From positions 124,001-188,000 of the forward strand of contig CAWGTF010000012.1 in the NCBI GenBank assembly GCA_963825425.1: DNA of 64,000 nt. The letters run 5' to 3'. This DNA comes from PALSA-607 sp963825425. Its GTDB lineage: Bacteria > Actinomycetota > Actinomycetes > Acidothermales > Acidothermaceae. The notes under the pieces are model-generated. The model did not search any database and had not been told where the DNA came from. It saw nothing but the letters and a program-made list of their open reading frames with translations. The stretch's first letter is position 1. Each line of letters opens with the position of its first letter. Of this stretch, positions 8,397-16,154 are shown one piece after another. A program made the translations under genes and the position numbers.

Positions 8397-8849
8397 TCAA
8401 GTTGCCGGGACGTCCCACCAGTCCGGCTGCTCGCTCGGTCTGAGAGTGAGCAGCCTTATCGCGCTGAAGGACTCGTCATCGCAAGCGATCCAGTCCACGA
8501 GGTGGACGCCATATGCCGCAGCGAGGAGTCGGGCCTCAGTGAATCGTTCTAGACGATCGGTAGACAACGGACCCGGCGCGACCGGCTCGTCGCAAAGCGC
8601 GACCGCCGCAGCTGCGCCCGTACCCAAATGGCGGAGGCAAGCCTCAAACGCGAGGAGCGGCCGGTCGGTTCGATTGGCGTGGGCCAAACTGCGAAGCCGT
8701 CCGGCGGCGTTGGTGAAGACCACCAACAGTCTTCGCGGGCCGAATGCTCGCTGATCCATGGCGTAGGCCCAGATTTGATTTGGTACGTCGTTGAGTTCGC
8801 TCTCGGCAACTGGCACGACACCCTCGACAACAATCCGCGAACTCGACAT
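8397..8849 (-). CDS. Hypothetical protein, possibly a degenerate RadC/JAB-fold protein
   Basis: 150 residues from the ATG at 8847-8849. The pattern of a strand (RRLLVVFTNA), a helix (FEACLRHLG), a strand (AAAVALCDEPV), then PLSTDRLERFTEARLLAAAYGVH and VDWIACDDESFSAIR resembles the order of the JAB/MPN domain of RadC, where the loop after the strand would carry HNHPSG and the later segment reads like LLGIEVLDHIIIG. The metal-binding histidines are absent, so it would not be a protease. This relation is inferred from pattern only. It converges tail-to-tail with the HerA-like gene. Confidence 0.4.
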   Translation of the reverse strand: MSSSRIVVEGVVPVAESELNDVPNQIWAYAMDQRAFGPRRLLVVFTNAAGRLRSLAHANRTDRPLLAFEACLRHLGTGAAAAVALCDEPVAPGPLSTDRLERFTEARLLAAAYGVHLVDWIACDDESFSAIRLLTLRPSEQPDWWDVPAT

Positions 8850-8912
8850 GAGATGAAGTTAGCGAGGTGTGAGGCTGTCCGAGTCCGCGTACGCATGACT
8901 GTGGATAGCGTC

Positions 8913-8936
8913 CTACCAGGGTCATACCACTGGTAG
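8913..8936. promoter_or_regulatory. Inverted repeat, probable MazEF autoregulatory operator
   Basis: CTACCAG (8913-8919) and CTGGTAG (8930-8936) are perfect 7-bp inverted repeats separated by 10 bases, ending 9 bases before the mazE start. Ribbon-helix-helix antitoxins repress their own operon through such palindromes; the assignment is positional. Confidence 0.55.
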
Positions 8937-8945
8937 CATCCGAGT

Positions 8946-9164
8946 GTGAAGATCAGCGTGAGTCTCCCCGACGAGGACGTTGCCTTCCTCGACTCGTACG
9001 CGGCGTCAACTGGCATCGCGTCGCGATCCGCCGTCGTCCACCGGGCCGTTCGGCTGCTTCGCGCTGCGGACCTCGGCGCAGCGTACGAAGACGCATGGCA
9101 GGCGTGGACATCATCCGATGAGGCCGCAACGTGGGATGCCGTGTCGGCGGACGGCGTGGGCTGA
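8946..9164 (+). CDS. mazE: Ribbon-helix-helix antitoxin, MazE family
   Basis: 72 residues starting at GTG 8946. The N-terminal MKISVSLPDEDVAFLDSYA is a ribbon-helix-helix DNA-binding segment (beta strand then helix), followed by SRSAVVHRAVRLLR. The acidic C-terminal part (AYEDAWQAWTSSDEAATWD) is the toxin-neutralising tail typical of MtMazE-like antitoxins. Its TGA shares one base with the mazF ATG (TGATG), so the pair is translationally coupled. An inverted repeat directly upstream is the likely operator. Confidence 0.85.
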   Translation: MKISVSLPDEDVAFLDSYAASTGIASRSAVVHRAVRLLRAADLGAAYEDAWQAWTSSDEAATWDAVSADGVG

Positions 9165-9511
9165 TGCGGCGCGGTGAGATTCGGCTCGTCGACCTGGCGC
9201 GGGTCCGGGGCAGTGAGGCCGACAAACGCAGGCCGGCGGTCGTCGTGAGCAACGATGGAGCGAACGGGGCGGCGTCACGACTTGGGCGCGGTGTAGTCAC
9301 CGTTGTACCCGTGACGTCTCGTGTCGACCGCGTGTATCCGTTTCAGGTGCTGCTGGCGCCCGCGGCGACCGGTCTCGCGGTTGACTCCAAAGCCCAGGCG
9401 GAGCAGGTGCGGTCGGTCGACGTTGGCCGAGTCGGGGAACGAGTTGGCGTGATGTCCCCTTCGCTCATGTCCGCGCTTGACGAGGCACTTCGGCTTCACC
9501 TGGCGCTGTAG
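9164..9511 (+). CDS. mazF: MazF-family endoribonuclease toxin
   Basis: 115 residues, PemK/MazF fold: RRGEIRLVDL at the N-terminus, DKRRPAVVVSND (conserved R-P-[AV]-V segment), VVPVTSRVDRVYPFQVLL, and SKAQAEQVRSVDVGRVGE with the conserved Q-x-R region. MazF toxins cut single-stranded RNA at short motifs. It overlaps mazE by one base. The same frame stays open for 84 codons after the TAG (see the next entry). Confidence 0.88.
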   Translation: MRRGEIRLVDLARVRGSEADKRRPAVVVSNDGANGAASRLGRGVVTVVPVTSRVDRVYPFQVLLAPAATGLAVDSKAQAEQVRSVDVGRVGERVGVMSPSLMSALDEALRLHLAL

Positions 9512-9514
9512 GCA

Positions 9515-9766
9515 TGGCGGTTCAGCGGCCCGACCTTTCATCCTGAGGCGGGAAAAGAGGGCGAGTGGCCGGGGGAAGCGAAGATCGCCGGGAGGGCCAT
9601 CCAGGCTGAGGTGACGACGGAGGGGGCAACCGCGCAGCCGGACGCGGACATGTTTGTCGCTGATATCACCGAGGTTGTCATCACCGGACTCAACGATGAC
9701 GCCACCAGACTCGTGGTCGAATCATGGACGCCTGAGCGAGGACTGCGAAGGATCGAGCGCGACTAG
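9515..9766 (+). pseudogene. Probable gene remnant downstream of mazF
   Basis: The 306-bp gap before the oxidoreductase holds an 84-codon open stretch in the mazF frame, directly after its TAG and ending at TAG 9764-9766. The translation is protein-like (beta-rich: MFVADITEVVITGLNDD, then RLVVESWTPERGL) but has no good start; an internal GTG at about 9611 would give 51 residues. It looks like the C-terminal end of a gene whose front was lost, perhaps when mazEF arrived. I do not recognise the family. Confidence 0.35.
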
Positions 9767-9817
9767 CGAACTGGCTGCTACTTCGGCCGACTAACTCAAG
9801 ACCAGGGAAGAATCGCG

Positions 9818-10834
9818 ATGAGTCCCATGCTGGATATCCCACCTACAGAGCGCCCATTACGAGTCGCCGTTGTCGGACCCGGAGGATGGGGCCGACAGCA
9901 TGTGCGCATCTTCAGCGGTAGACCGGATACCGAGCTCGTGGCCATCGTCGGACGCGATCCAGACCGCACGAGCTCACAGGCGACGCTTGACCACACCCAC
10001 GGCTACACGCGCATCGCGGAGATGCTCGACGCCGAGCAGCCCGATCTGGTCACCGTGTGCTTGCCCAACGAGCACCACTTCGAGCCGACCCTCGAGCTTG
10101 TCAAAGCCGGCGTCCCGCTGCTTGTTGAGAAGCCATTGGTCTTCCATCTCGACCAGGCGGACGAGCTCATCGACGAGGCCGCGTCGCGTGGCACCTTCTT
10201 CGCGATCAACTTCAACCATCGCTACGCCGAGCCAGTCGTGCGAGCCCGCGCAGCGCTGCATGCCGGCCAGCTCGGCGAGATGGTGTTCGCAGCCTGGCGC
10301 TTTGGAGGCGAGCCGAACTTCGGCAATCACCCGCACGCGCAACTGATCGAAACCCAGTGCCACGGCTTCGACATGCTCGAACATCTATGCGGACCGATCG
10401 TCTCGGTGATGGCCCAGATGACGAACAAGACCCACGGCTCGTACACAACTGTCGCGATCGCGCTCGAGTTCGCCGACGCCGCAGTCGGAAGCCTGGTGGG
10501 CAGCTACGACTCCTCCTATGCGTACCCGCTCACCCACTATCTCGAGCTGAACGGCACCAGAGGCCGAGCCCTCATCGAGGACACCGTCAAGCGGCTCACG
10601 ATCCAGCACGTCGGTGACGAAACCCGGCAGGTCTGGGAGGCCGGCTACTTCAACGACCCGGATCGGGAATTTCACCGCACGTTCGACCGCCACGTCGACG
10701 CACTGATCCCAGCATTGCGCGCCGGGGAGCCGCCGCCCGTTCACGCGAGCGCTGGACGGCGCGCCCTGCAACTGGCGCTCGCGAGCATCGAGTCATTCGA
10801 GACCGGACAACGCGTCTCGACGGATCCGGCATGA
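9818..10834 (+). CDS. Gfo/Idh/MocA-family oxidoreductase
   Basis: 338 residues. The N-terminal Rossmann domain has VAVVGPGGWGRQH (dinucleotide-binding loop), the family hallmark VEKPL at about residue 108, and the NFNHRY segment of the second domain. The family carries out NAD(P)-dependent oxidation or reduction of sugars, inositols or related compounds; the substrate cannot be inferred because no pathway genes adjoin. The start is ATG 9818. The frame is intact. Confidence 0.88.
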   Translation: MSPMLDIPPTERPLRVAVVGPGGWGRQHVRIFSGRPDTELVAIVGRDPDRTSSQATLDHTHGYTRIAEMLDAEQPDLVTVCLPNEHHFEPTLELVKAGVPLLVEKPLVFHLDQADELIDEAASRGTFFAINFNHRYAEPVVRARAALHAGQLGEMVFAAWRFGGEPNFGNHPHAQLIETQCHGFDMLEHLCGPIVSVMAQMTNKTHGSYTTVAIALEFADAAVGSLVGSYDSSYAYPLTHYLELNGTRGRALIEDTVKRLTIQHVGDETRQVWEAGYFNDPDREFHRTFDRHVDALIPALRAGEPPPVHASAGRRALQLALASIESFETGQRVSTDPA

Positions 10835-10903
10835 GACGCGTTTGAGCATGGCCGCTAGCCGGACCGCCCCTGAGTTGTCGGAGGGCTGCGGTAGGACGGG
10901 TGC

Positions 10904-11206
10904 ATGGTGATGTTTCTTGTTGAGCTGCACCGGTCGGGTCCGCAGTGGGACGCCTCGCTACCACTTGAGCAACAGTCCGGTTGGGCGGCGCACGCGACGT
11001 TCATGGATGGCCTCGTCGGTGAGGGCTTCATCGTGCTGGGCGGCCCACTCGCCGACGAGTTCCGAATCATTCACGCCATCGAGGCCGACTCGGCCGAGGC
11101 GGTAACCGCCACTCTCGCTCGCGACCCGTGGAGCGAGAGTCACCTACAGATCGAGTCGATCACGCCGTGGACGATCCGTCTCGATGGCCGAACTGCGTTT
11201 GCGTGA
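10904..11206 (+). CDS. YciI-related (YCII domain) protein
   Basis: 100 residues from ATG 10904. The pattern FLVELHRSGPQWD, AHATFMDGLVGEGFIVLGGPL, then IIHAIEADSAEAVTATLARDP is the dimeric alpha/beta YCII fold, which is ferredoxin-like. Catalytic function is generally unproven in this family. The gene stands alone between the oxidoreductase and the leuS control region. Confidence 0.8.
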   Translation: MVMFLVELHRSGPQWDASLPLEQQSGWAAHATFMDGLVGEGFIVLGGPLADEFRIIHAIEADSAEAVTATLARDPWSESHLQIESITPWTIRLDGRTAFA

Positions 11207-11375
11207 AGTCGCTGTCGTGCGAACCGACGTGGTCTACCGGACCGCGCGCCGCTGACAGGAGATCGCCGCGTTGCGGCGCGCCGCGCACCTCAGTGAAATG
11301 CGATCGGGCACTCTAAATCTGCGCGACGACGACAGGTCACTTGTCCCCCCGGGTGACACGGGCTCGCCGCGAAGT

Positions 11376-11417
11376 GGCGGTCCGGCTTGCGCATCCCCCA
11401 CGCAGAGCCGGACCGCC
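11376..11417. other. Strong hairpin in the 490-bp gap before the leuS leader
   Basis: GGCGGTCCGGCT (11376-11387) and AGCCGGACCGCC (11406-11417) are perfect inverted repeats, with TGCG/CGCA extending the stem inward. No T-tract follows, so it may be a factor-dependent or bidirectional termination hairpin for the YciI gene. The rest of 11207-11684 shows no convincing gene. Confidence 0.5.
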
Positions 11418-11684
11418 GCGCCCCCGGTTGGAGACCGCACCCCCCAGCTAGCGGCCACCGATGAAAAGTCTCGCGGAAGGTGGCATTGGCGGGTATTGGC
11501 CGTCCGGCCACAACCGTTCGCGCATCTGCTGATCTTTCTCAAGCGTTTGGCGCAGCGGGGTGACCATTCGGACAAAACATAGCAGATCGTCACGTCTCGG
11601 CCGCGGGGGCGGTCGGGCCTTTCACGCCGCTCTCAGTCGGCGACCAGGCGCTGGCTGGTGATCAATTCGGGTTGTTCGCGGGCG

Positions 11685-11690
11685 TACACT
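11685..11690 (+). promoter_or_regulatory. -10 element of the leuS leader transcript
   Basis: TACACT ends six bases before the ATG of the leader peptide, the spacing expected if transcription begins at or next to that ATG (leaderless mRNA). No clear -35 is seen. Confidence 0.55.
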
Positions 11691-11696
11691 GCCCCC

Positions 11697-11729
11697 ATGT
11701 CACGGCTGCTTCTTACCCCGCCGCGCTGA
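11697..11729 (+). CDS. leuS leader peptide with three Leu codons
   Basis: A 10-codon ORF, ATG-TCA-CGG-CTG-CTT-CTT-ACC-CCG-CCG-CGC-TGA, encoding MSRLLLTPPR. Three consecutive leucine codons lie upstream of an intrinsic terminator and leuS. Ribosome stalling at these codons when charged tRNA-Leu is scarce would change downstream RNA folding. A second inverted repeat, CCGCGC (11721-11726) with GCGCGG (11739-11744), overlaps the end of the peptide and could form the competing structure. Confidence 0.75.
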   Translation: MSRLLLTPPR

Positions 11730-11745
11730 CCGACGTCGGCGCGGC

Positions 11746-11772
11746 GACCCCTCGTGCGCGAGGGGTCTTTTT
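11746..11772 (+). terminator. Intrinsic terminator (attenuator) in front of leuS
   Basis: GACCCCTCG (11746-11754) pairs perfectly with CGAGGGGTC (11759-11767) across a TGCG loop and is followed by TTTTT (11768-11772). It lies between the Leu-rich leader peptide and the leuS start, so it must be read through for leuS expression. Confidence 0.85.
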
Positions 11773-11802
11773 GTGTCCACCTGCGATACCGATGAGGAAA
11801 TG

Positions 11803-14267
11803 ATGAGCGAGACGTTCGACTTCGCTGCCATCCAGGATCGATGGCTGCCGGTCTGGGACGAGCTCGACCCTTTCCGGACCGGTCGGCCGGCTGCGGATGG
11901 CTCGCCGCGCGAGCGCCGCTACATGCTCGACATGTTTCCCTACCCGTCGGGCGACCTGCACATGGGTCACGCCGAGGCGTACGCGTTCGGTGATGTCGTC
12001 GCGCGCTACTGGCAACAGTGCGGTTACGACGTGATGCATCCGATCGGGTGGGACTCGTTCGGGCTGCCGGCCGAGAACGCGGCGATCGCCCGCAACCAAC
12101 ATCCGGCCGACTGGACCTACAAGAACATCGAGACGCAGGCGGCATCGTTTCGGCGTTACGCCATCTCGTTCGACTGGTCGCGCCGGCTGCACACCAGCGA
12201 CCCCGAGTACTACCGCTGGACCCAGTGGCTGTTCCTGCGCTTCTTCGAGCGCGGTCTCGCTTACCGCAAGGCGTCGGCGGTCAACTGGTGCCCGCACGAC
12301 CAGACGGTGCTCGCCAACGAGCAGGTCATCGCCGGCCATTGCGAGCGCTGCGGCACGCTGGTCACCAAGAAGACGCTGACGCAGTGGTACTTCAAGATCA
12401 CCGATTACGCCGACCGGCTGCTCGACGACATGCGCGAACTCGAGGGCTCGTGGCCCGAGCGGGTGCTCACGATGCAGCGCAACTGGATCGGTCGATCGCG
12501 TCGGTGCGCACGTCGACTTCGCGATCGAAGACCGCGCCGAGCCGATCACGGTGTTCACCACCCGGCCCGACACGTCTGTACGGCGCCACGTTCTTCGTCG
12601 TTGCCGCTGACTCGGCGCTGGCTGCGGAGCTGTGCGCTCCCGAACAGCGCGCAGCCTTCGACGCTTACGTCGAGCAGGTGCGGCGGCTCTCGGACATTGA
12701 CCGGATGTCGACCGAGCGAGTGAAGACCGGCGTTTTCCTTGGCCGGTATGCGATCAACCCGGTCAACGATGAGCGCATCCCGGTGTGGTCGGCCGACTAC
12801 GTCCTGGCTGACTACGGCACCGGCGCGATCATGGCGGTGCCGGCGCACGACCAGCGCGACCTCGACTTCGCGCTCACGTTCGGGCTGCCGGTTCGCATCG
12901 TCGTTGCTACCGATGAGGCCAACCCGGCGGAAACCGGCGTCGCGACGCCCGGTGACGGCGTCCATGTGAACTCGGGTTCGCTCGATGGTCTCGACAAGAT
13001 TGCGAGCATCGATCGCATCGTCAACCAGCTCGAGGCCAAAGGCGTCGGCAAGGGCGCGATCAACTATCGGCTGCGCGACTGGTTGCTGTCACGACAGCGA
13101 TTCTGGGGCGCGCCGATCCCGATCGTGCATTGCCCAGTCGATGGCGAAGTTCCAGTGCCGGACGCCGAATTGCCGGTGCGACTGCCCGACCTGCGCGGCG
13201 CCGACCTGCAGCCCAAAGGCGTCTCGCCACTGGCGGCCGCGACCGAGTGGGTGAACACCACCTGCCCGAAGTGCGGAGGCCCGGCCACTCGCGATACCGA
13301 CACGATGGACACGTTCGTCGACTCGTCGTGGTACTTCCTGCGGTATTGCTCGCCGCATCGCGACGACGTCGTGTTCGATCCCGCCGAGGTCAAGAAGTGG
13401 ATGCCGATCGACCAGTACGTCGGCGGCGTCGAGCACGCAATTTTGCACCTGCTGTACAGCAGGTTCTTCGTCAAGGTGCTGCACGACATGGGGCTCGTCG
13501 ACTTCGACGAACCGTTCAAGGCGATGCTGAATCAAGGTCAGGTCATCAACCAGGGCAAGGCGATGAGCAAGTCGCTGGGCAACGGCGTCGACCTGGGTGA
13601 ACAACTGGCCGCATTCGGTGTCGACGCGGTCCGCATGACGATGCTGTTTGCCGGCCCGCCCGAGGAAGACATCGACTGGGCCGACATGAACGTGCCGGCA
13701 CTCGGGAAGTTTCTGGCCAGGGCGTGGCGGTTGGCAGGCGAGGTCAGCAGCGATCCCGGTGTCGACGTGACGACCGGTGACCTCGCGTTGCGACGGGTCA
13801 CCCATCACACCGTGCACGAGGTCACGCACCTGCTCGACAGCTTCCGGTTCAACGTCGCGATCGCGCGCATCATGGAGCTGGTCAACGCGATCCGCAAGAC
13901 CGTCGACGTCGGCCCGGGCCCGGCCGACCCGGCGGTTCGCGAGGCGGTCGAGGCGGTCGCGGTGATGCTGTCGCTGTTCGCGCCCTACACGGCCGAGGAC
14001 GCGTGGGCTCGACTCGGGCATCAGCCCACCGTTTTCCACGCCGGCTGGCCAGTGGTCGATCCGGCGTTGCTGGTCGAGGAGTCCGTCGTCTGCGTCGTCC
14101 AGGTCAACGGCAAGGTTCGCGACCGGCTCGACGTTGCGCCCGACATCGACGAGACCGCGCTGCGCGAGCTCGCGCTCGCCGCGCCAGCTGTCGTGAAGGC
14201 CGTTGACGGGCGTGCTGTCCGCACGGTCATCGTCCGGGCGCCGAAGCTCGTCAACGTCGTGGTCTAA
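11803..14267 (+). CDS. leuS: Leucyl-tRNA synthetase (two apparent frameshifts)
   Basis: Charges tRNA-Leu. The HIGH-type motif HMGH (in PYPSGDLHMGHAEAY) is near residue 50, zinc-knuckle cysteines occur in CERCG and CPKCGGP, the connective editing domain follows, KAMSKS is at about 13560, and the C-terminal tRNA-binding region runs to the stop at 14267. The ATG at 11803 (or 11800) follows a GAGGA site; GTG 11773 lies in the terminator tail and is unlikely. The frame changes by +1 near 12499 (after NWIGRS) and again near 12573 (after TTRPDT), where removal of one base restores the expected LYGATFFVVA. For an essential gene these are most simply sequence errors. Expression is probably controlled by the attenuator upstream. 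Confidence 0.93.
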
Positions 14268-14276
14268 GGTCCGCCT

Positions 14277-15141
14277 ATGTCGCGCGCGCGCAAGGGCACG
14301 CCAGCCGTGGCGGTGGTCACCGACTCCACGGCCTACCTGCCGTCAGGATCCGCGGAGCTGCTCGGCGTCCAGGTCGTGCCGCTGCAGGTGATTGTCGGTG
14401 GCGTCGTGCGGGCCGAGGGCGAGGAGATCGGGCCGAGCGAGGTTGCCGCCGTCCTGCATCGTGGACAGTCCGTGAGCACGTCGCGACCGTCGCCGAGCCT
14501 GTTTGCCGCCGCGTATCACCGCGCTTTCGCGGCCGGCGCGACATCGATCGTGTCCGTGCAGCTGTCGGCGTGCGATGTCGGGCACCGTCGACGCCGCCCG
14601 GCTCGCCGCGGCCGACGTCGGCGGCGACATCAGGGTCATCGACTCGCGATCTGTTGGCATGGGCATGGGCTTCGCGGTCCTGGCCGCTGCCGAGGCCGCG
14701 ATCGCTGGCGCCGATGTCGCGGCGGTGGTCGACACGGTCACCCATACCCTCGGGCGCACGCAGGCGATCTTCTACGTCGACACGCTCGAATACCTGCGCC
14801 GTGGCGGCCGCATCGGCGCGGCCCGCGCGCTGGTTGGATCGGCGCTCGCGGTGAAGCCACTGCTGTGTCTGCGTGACGGACGGATCGAACCGCTGGAACG
14901 GGTCAGGACCGCGTCGCGGGCGATTGCGAGACTCGAAGAACTCGCCGCGTCGATGGCTGCCGATGAACCGGTGAGCATCGCGGTGCACCACCTCGACGCA
15001 GCGCCGCGTGCCGCGCAGGTGGTCGAAGCGCTCGAGACCCGATTGCCGAAAGCTGGCGACATCATCACCACGGAGGTCGGCGCAGTCGTCGGTGCGCACA
15101 CCGGCCCCGGCATGCTCGCCGTCGTCGTCTGCACGCGCTAA
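14277..15141 (+). CDS. DegV-family fatty-acid-binding protein (one apparent frameshift)
   Basis: About 287 residues. The N-terminal half shows VAVVTDSTAYLPSG and the S-T-S-R-P-S-P segment that cradles the fatty-acid head group; the second half has MSGTVDAARLAA, YVDTLEYLRRGGRIGAA and KPLLCLRDGRIEPLERVRT, all DegV hallmarks. The frame changes by +1 near 14571; dropping one base joins LSA to AMSGTV. DegV/FakB-like proteins deliver fatty acids to a kinase. The gene follows leuS by 9 bases and precedes comEA, a standard actinobacterial order. Confidence 0.88.
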
Positions 15142-15232
15142 CGCTTTCCACAGTCCTTCGCTGTCGCCGGCTCGGTGCACAGCCGTCGTCCAGTCACATC
15201 CGTAGGGTGCGGCAGACCGCTTAGCTCGACTC

Positions 15233-16154
15233 GTGCCGATGTTGCGCCGCAGGCCAGATCCGCGCGAGCTGGCCGACGTGCTGCACCGGCTCGAGCGGTT
15301 GCAGATCGTGGCCCAACCGGTGGCCACTGGGTGGGTGCCGCATGCGCCCGATGCGGCGCCACCGCCGTTGCCCCCGACGGCGCATCGTCGCTGGCGAGCC
15401 AGGGTGCGGGCCAAGGTGTCGGCGCGCCTGCACGTCACCGCCTTCGATCCGGGACGTCGAGGGGTCGCCGTCCTCGTCGTTGTCGCGGTACTCGGTGCGT
15501 CTGGAGGAGCGTGGTACTTCCTGCGCGCAGCTCCGCACGGTGAATGCCGCCGATGTGCCAGCGGACACCGGAGGCGACGTCCCGGTCGGATCCGCTCGAT
15601 CGCCGACGAGCAGTGGCGCGCCCACAGATGGCTTCGCACCCGTCGGCGGGAGCGTGCTTCCGTCCGGCCCGCCGTCGCCGTCCAAAGCGACCGAACTTGT
15701 CGTCGACGTCGTCGGCAGGGTGGCGAAGCCCGGTGTGTTCACGCTGCCGGCCGGCTCGCGGATCGTCGACGCGATTGCCGCCGCCGGCGGCGCGTTGCCA
15801 CACACCGATCTGACCGCGCTCGATCTGGCCCGCAAGTTGAGCGACGGCCAGGAGATCTTCGTCGGGATCCCACCGCCGTCCGGCGCTGCCGCAGCATCGG
15901 CGGGCGGGGTGGTCGGTGACGACACCGCCGTCGGTGTCGATGCTGGTGCTGGCAGCGCCGATCCCATCGTCAACATCAACACCGCGACGCAAGCCGAACT
16001 TGAGACCTTGCCCGGGGTCGGCGCCGTGACAGCGCAACGGATCCTCGCCTGGCGAACTCAACACGGGCGCTTCGCCAGCGTGACCCAACTGCAGCAGGTG
16101 TCAGGCATTGGGCCGTCGAAGTACGCGGCGCTTGCGGGTCGGGTGAAGGTGTGA
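15233..16154 (+). CDS. comEA: ComEA-like DNA-binding competence protein (one apparent frameshift)
   Basis: Starts at GTG 15233. The N-terminal cytoplasmic region is followed by one membrane helix (about VAVLVVVAVLGASG), then a +1 frame change near 15530. The extracellular part has a SLBB domain (VVDVVGRVAKPGVFTLPAGS), a linker, and a C-terminal double helix-hairpin-helix (NINTATQAELETLPGVG, then GRFASVTQLQQVSGIG). ComEA binds incoming DNA and hands it to ComEC. The stop overlaps the comEC GTG by four bases. Confidence 0.88.

Noticed and set aside
11271..11582. Possible 103-codon gene in the gap before leuS
   Set aside because: Biased composition, no ribosome binding site, no recognisable pattern, and it spans the 11376-11417 hairpin.
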